Source of the DNA: Alteribacter natronophilus | GTDB lineage: Bacteria; Bacillota; Bacilli; Bacillales; Salisediminibacteriaceae | Length of the DNA: 64,000 nt | NCBI RefSeq assembly: GCF_006007885.1 | Contig: NZ_VCRO01000004.1 | Coordinates: 310,001-374,000 of the forward strand | Direction: 5' to 3' | Shown: piece after piece, positions 61,286 to 64,000 of the stretch | Position numbering within the stretch: the first letter of the stretch is position 1 | How the letters are laid out: every line of letters starts with the position of its first letter | The notes under the pieces: generated by a model | What the model saw: the letters and a program-made list of their open reading frames with translations, nothing else | Database searches by the model: none | Told to the model about the DNA's origin: nothing | Made by a program: the position numbers and the translations under genes

Positions 61286-61921
61286 ATGGCAAATTACAAC
61301 GTGAGATTTCATTTTAGTAACGATCATTACGACACAATGAAAATTAATGGAGAGTCGAAAGAGGATATCATTTCCCAGATAACGGCCGTAGATGAGCAGT
61401 GGCTGATTCATGGCAAAACACACGAAGCTGTCAATTTAAACCTGGTAACGTCTATTGAGTTTGTAGACGAAGAGGACGACGAATCATCTGAAGACGAATC
61501 ATCAGAACAAGGTGAAGGTGAACAGGAGGCTGCTGCCTCAAGAGAGGAAGATTACGAAGAAGAATCCGAGGAAGATGCTGAGGAATCTGAAGAAGAATCG
61601 GAGGAACAGGAAGAAACAGAGGAATCTGAAGAGGAATCTGAGGAACAGGAAGAAACAGAGGAATCTGAAGAGGAATCAGAAGAACAGGAAGACACGGAGG
61701 AATCTGAAGAGGAATCTGAGGAACAGGAAGACACCGAAGAATCAGAAGAAGAATCAGAGGAACAGGAAGACACTGAGGAATCTGAAGAGGAATCAGAGGA
61801 ACAGGAAGACTCTGAGGAAGAAACCGAAGAAGAGGAAGACGATAAAGAAGATAATAAGGGAAAGAAAGAAAATTCCGGTTCTAAAAAGAACAAAACGAAG
61901 AAGAAAACCAAGGCCAAGTAA
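61286..61921 (+). CDS. Acidic tandem-repeat protein
   Basis: 211 aa; GGAGG upstream. Residues 1-65 form a normal folded domain (NYNVRFHFSNDHYDTMKING, AVDEQWLIHGKTHEAVNLNL). From about 66 to 185 the chain is nearly all E/S/Q/D, with about six ~13-residue repeats of the type EESEEESEEQEDT. The last 25 residues are Lys-rich (GKKENSGSKKNKTKKKTKAK). Intrinsically disordered, with opposite charges at the end. Function unknown; the DNA repeats will vary in number. Confidence 0.75.
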   Translation: MANYNVRFHFSNDHYDTMKINGESKEDIISQITAVDEQWLIHGKTHEAVNLNLVTSIEFVDEEDDESSEDESSEQGEGEQEAAASREEDYEEESEEDAEESEEESEEQEETEESEEESEEQEETEESEEESEEQEDTEESEEESEEQEDTEESEEESEEQEDTEESEEESEEQEDSEEETEEEEDDKEDNKGKKENSGSKKNKTKKKTKAK

Positions 61922-61992
61922 AAATTCTTAAAACCTTGGCATCGAAGCACAATTACCGAAAATCCGTAACAAAGACGGACAATAACAGTAAT

Positions 61993-62032
61993 AAAACCCT
62001 TGGAGATCTACTGTCTCTAAGGGTTTTTTAAT
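61993..62032 (+). terminator. Terminator
   Basis: AAAACCCTTGGAGA / TCTCTAAGGGTTTTTT, same family as the hairpin at 46279. Confidence 0.8.
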
Positions 62033-62065
62033 GCCGTTTGCCAATCATGGTACTAAATAGGGCAG

Positions 62066-62254
62066 TTAATCCGTTTGTAATTTTCGTAAAGCCATCCCGT
62101 TGGAAACCACTCCAATAAACCCTGCAATCGCAAAGACATATGCAGCAAACAGGGGAGTGGAAGCGAGTGATTCAGTAAGAATTCTAAACATACCAAAAGC
62201 AAAAATTAGTAAACTGCCTGTAAGGGTAATAATTGTTCCGGTTTTATTGTTCAC
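62066..62254 (-). CDS. Small membrane protein, 62 aa
   Basis: GTG 62254 with GGAGG 9 nt upstream; two TM helices (about 7-25 and 35-53), MNNKTGTIITLTGSLLIFAF. No family recognised. Confidence 0.6.
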   Translation of the reverse strand: MNNKTGTIITLTGSLLIFAFGMFRILTESLASTPLFAAYVFAIAGFIGVVSNGMALRKLQTD

Positions 62255-62379
62255 TATTACAAACCTCCGAAAAAAGTTAATTATTAACATTTTATATGTT
62301 AACACAAATGGAGAAAGGTGTTAACAATTAGATTGATCAATCTCTCTGGCAGTAAGCTTCGGGTTTGGGTTTGGATATA

Positions 62380-62390
62380 TATGTTAATAT
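62380..62390 (+). promoter_or_regulatory. Extended -10 promoter
   Basis: TATGTTAATAT after GGATA, 106 nt before the next start. Confidence 0.5.
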
Positions 62391-62495
62391 AAAAATGGGA
62401 GATTCACATCTATTGTTTAGAGAAAATCAGTTTACATAAAGCGAGGTTCTGCCCAAAAGTTTTATAGTTTTATAAATCAGGGGGAGTTGTTCAAG

Positions 62496-62903
62496 TTGCC
62501 CGAGCTTGTCAGAAATAATGAGGAAATTTTTATTATCCTATACTGTTTTATTTTATTATGGGTAAATATCAGCTTCATTAAAGAGTATAAAAGTATCAAA
62601 GAGGGATTAGGTGACATATCATCCGAAAATGAATTGGAGATAAATCCGAATACAATGGCGATGATGGTTTTCAGCCTGATGTTTAATTTTATTCGCAGAT
62701 GGCTGATTTATCTGCTTGCCGTGTTAATCACTGGAAACATCTTTGTGGCTGTTGTTTCACTGGCCCTGTTTGTAACAGGTTTATACGACAGCCTGTTCAA
62801 TTACAGCTTGGCCAGGGTGAAAAAATCGAAAGTGAAGTTGTATTTAGCAGTTATGGACACGGTATATATTTCTGTCTTTGTTATTTATCTTTTGGCTGTC
62901 TAA
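62496..62903 (+). CDS. Hypothetical membrane protein, ~135 aa
   Basis: Four TM helices (about 10-27, 55-70, 75-98, 115-133), basic loops RVKKSKVK. I favour TTG 62496 as the start, because GGGGGAG (62480-62486) is too close to the TTG at 62487. No family recognised. Confidence 0.55.
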   Translation: MPELVRNNEEIFIILYCFILLWVNISFIKEYKSIKEGLGDISSENELEINPNTMAMMVFSLMFNFIRRWLIYLLAVLITGNIFVAVVSLALFVTGLYDSLFNYSLARVKKSKVKLYLAVMDTVYISVFVIYLLAV

Positions 62904-62987
62904 GTAATGCAGGAATTTAAGACTCTGTCGCCTGGGGGGGACCCGATTTCTGCAGGCGATTCGTAAGCCTTTATGGATAAAGAAAGC

Positions 62988-63035
62988 AGGAGAGCTCCGA
63001 CCCATGTGTAGTCCGAGCTCTCCTTTTGTTTTCTT
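62988..63035 (+). terminator. Terminator
   Basis: AGGAGAGCTC-GAC / GTC-GAGCTCTCCTTTTG. 63040-63115 holds a GC-rich repeat fragment. Confidence 0.75.
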
Positions 63036-63119
63036 AAGGCTGGCTTTCGCTCACTGCGCTCCCTGTCCGCGGACACATTAAGCTTTAATAGCCTTTTTAA
63101 AAGAAGTCAGAAAATTTCA

Positions 63120-63148
63120 TTGACATTTGGATTTGCAAATCGTATGAT
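63120..63148 (+). promoter_or_regulatory. Promoter of the ArsR-type regulator gene
   Basis: TTGACA, exactly 17 nt, TATGAT. Operator 1 lies inside the spacer. Confidence 0.85.
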
Positions 63149-63180
63149 AAATACAAATAAGTGATTTGGATTTACAAATC
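63130..63180. promoter_or_regulatory. Two palindromic operators
   Basis: GATTTGCAAATC at 63130-63141 (in the promoter spacer) and GATTTACAAATC at 63169-63180 (downstream), 39 bp apart (about four helical turns). Expected to bind the product of the next gene. Confidence 0.75.
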
Positions 63181-63216
63181 GATTTACCAACCCAAAATAA
63201 CCGGTGGAAGGTGACG

Positions 63217-63711
63217 ATGATGGCCGATAAAAACGGAAACAGACACGATGCAATGGAGATCAACTGGGAGCAGCAGAAGGTATTATCCAATCCGCTGCGG
63301 TCGAGAATGGTGGCTCTGCTTTACGAACAGGCGATGACACCGAAACAGGTTGCTGATGAAGTAGGGAAAAACCCCGGAACGGTTTACTATCACATCCAGC
63401 AGCTGTTAAAGCACGATATTCTCGAAGTTGAACACGTTAACACGGAAAAAGGGATTGTAGAGAAATACTACCGGGCGAAAGCAAAGCTCTTTAAGAATCC
63501 GGAAAAAGTATCCCCGGCAGGGCACGTTCACGGCAGTACGGCGAACGTTTATCTGTCCAAAAAGCTTGTGGAACAGTTAAATGAAGAGCTCGAGGATCTT
63601 TTCTTTAAATACGGCCATTTATCCTACAGGGAAAAAGACAGCGAGGAACAATCGCCGTATCTGATCGAATTTCTTATAAAAGAAGCGAACGAAGAGGAGG
63701 AGGGGGAATGA
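63217..63711 (+). CDS. ArsR-type (HTH_20) transcriptional regulator
   Basis: 164 aa from ATG 63217 (AAGGTG upstream). Winged helix: NWEQQKVLSNPLRSRMVALL, MTPKQVADEVGKNPGTVYYH, IQQLLKHDILEVEHV; a C-terminal helical segment with ELEDLFFKYGHLSYREKD. No metal-binding CxC is visible. It overlaps the MFS gene start (ATGA), so it surely regulates it. Repression of its own promoter is expected from the operator in the spacer. Confidence 0.85.
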   Translation: MMADKNGNRHDAMEINWEQQKVLSNPLRSRMVALLYEQAMTPKQVADEVGKNPGTVYYHIQQLLKHDILEVEHVNTEKGIVEKYYRAKAKLFKNPEKVSPAGHVHGSTANVYLSKKLVEQLNEELEDLFFKYGHLSYREKDSEEQSPYLIEFLIKEANEEEEGE

Positions 63712-64000
63712 CGACAAAAATAAAGCCTTTCGTGTTTGAGAGAAATTTCCTGATACTGCTGACAGGTGTTTTTATGAACGGGCTGGGGAGCGGGATCTAC
63801 ATGGTTGCGGCGATGCTGCTTGTTTTTAATCTGAGTGGGAGTGTTCTCTATTCCGGGTTCGCCTTTTTTGCAATCAGTTCAGCTGGGGCACTGGCCTTTT
63901 TAATTGCCCCGTTTGCAAACTACGCGAAGTATAAGAATGGTCTCGTTTACAGCAACCTGATCAAAGCGATCATCTTATTTACCATCCCAATCATGCACTA
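63708..64000 (+). CDS. MFS transporter, N-terminal part (runs off the window)
   Basis: ATG 63708 with GGAGGAGGGGG upstream, overlapping the regulator stop. Residues 1-97 show FERNFLILLTGVFMNGLGSG, IYMVAAMLLVFNLSGSV and a third helix: the first TM helices of a major facilitator, efflux type. Remaining sequence is outside the window. Confidence 0.8.
   Translation, partial: MTTKIKPFVFERNFLILLTGVFMNGLGSGIYMVAAMLLVFNLSGSVLYSGFAFFAISSAGALAFLIAPFANYAKYKNGLVYSNLIKAIILFTIPIMH

Noticed and set aside
61552-61950. Serine/cysteine-rich minus-strand frame opposite the acidic protein
   Set aside because: It is the antisense of the Glu-rich repeats; the plus-strand protein has a ribosome site and a folded N-terminal domain.
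1-64000. tRNA, rRNA or large riboswitch
   Set aside because: I found no tRNA cloverleaf, rRNA segment or recognisable riboswitch or T-box leader by eye.

Overview
The window is a chromosomal segment of a spore-forming, low-to-mid-GC Bacillaceae-type Firmicute. The sporulation genes point there: a cwlJ-gerQ germination pair, two CotF-family coat genes (one broken), a DUF2512 (YndM-type) gene and YjzC- and YrzI-like small proteins. Strong AGGAGG ribosome binding sites, frequent TTG/GTG starts and Bacillaceae dispersed repeats agree. I cannot name the species.

Layout. (1) 1-2260: host genes, the C-terminal part of a SNF2-type helicase and a tRNA-dihydrouridine synthase. (2) 2279-33952: a 31.7-kb island inserted by a large serine integrase between dus and cwlJ. 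Both junctions are visible, and the parental attB (12/12 bp palindromic arms) and attP (21 of 22 bp) can be rebuilt from them. The island is more AT-rich than the flanks. It carries a DUF4297-HerA defence pair, several membrane or unknown genes, a phosphoesterase, a non-coding array of ~130-bp tandem repeats, a chain of tiny ORFs leading into three consecutive large serine recombinases, and then three cargo blocks. Each block begins just after a copy, intact or decayed, of the third recombinase's 3' end, its terminator and an extended -10 promoter. Cargo includes a scrambled aminoglycoside phosphotransferase, an ANT-like nucleotidyltransferase, a peptidase E, a beta-propeller protein, and a Ser/Thr kinase next to a KAP-like P-loop NTPase. 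I see no phage structural or conjugation genes. (3) 34336-35356: cwlJ-gerQ. (4) 35530-36140: a relic att site with the decayed tail of a second, related integrase, then a group II intron fragment. (5) 36234-45919: a catabolic locus with a Crp/Fnr regulator, an IacB-like protein, a class V aminotransferase, a two-part Na+/solute symporter, two ORFs resembling the two domains of cucumopine synthase, a ThDP decarboxylase-like enzyme, a cyclase-family hydrolase and an aldehyde dehydrogenase. The last three could form an arylglyoxylate (for example isatin to anthranilate) route; that is inference. A second group II intron fragment and a broken cotF copy lie on its right. (6) 46751-64000: ordinary host genes: PadR/DUF1048 operon, polysaccharide deacetylase, RsgA paralogue, paired lipoproteins, NUDIX hydrolase, YrzI region, Staygreen-like protein, EVE-HNH nuclease, coat proteins, an acidic repeat protein, and an ArsR-type regulator overlapping an MFS gene that leaves the window.

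Best candidates for something undescribed are the tandem-repeat array with tiny ORFs and a serine-recombinase trio (about 13.0-19.5 kb), the recombinase-tail cassette structure that follows it, the kinase/KAP pair at 28.0-31.6 kb, and the split cucumopine-synthase-like pair inside the catabolic operon.
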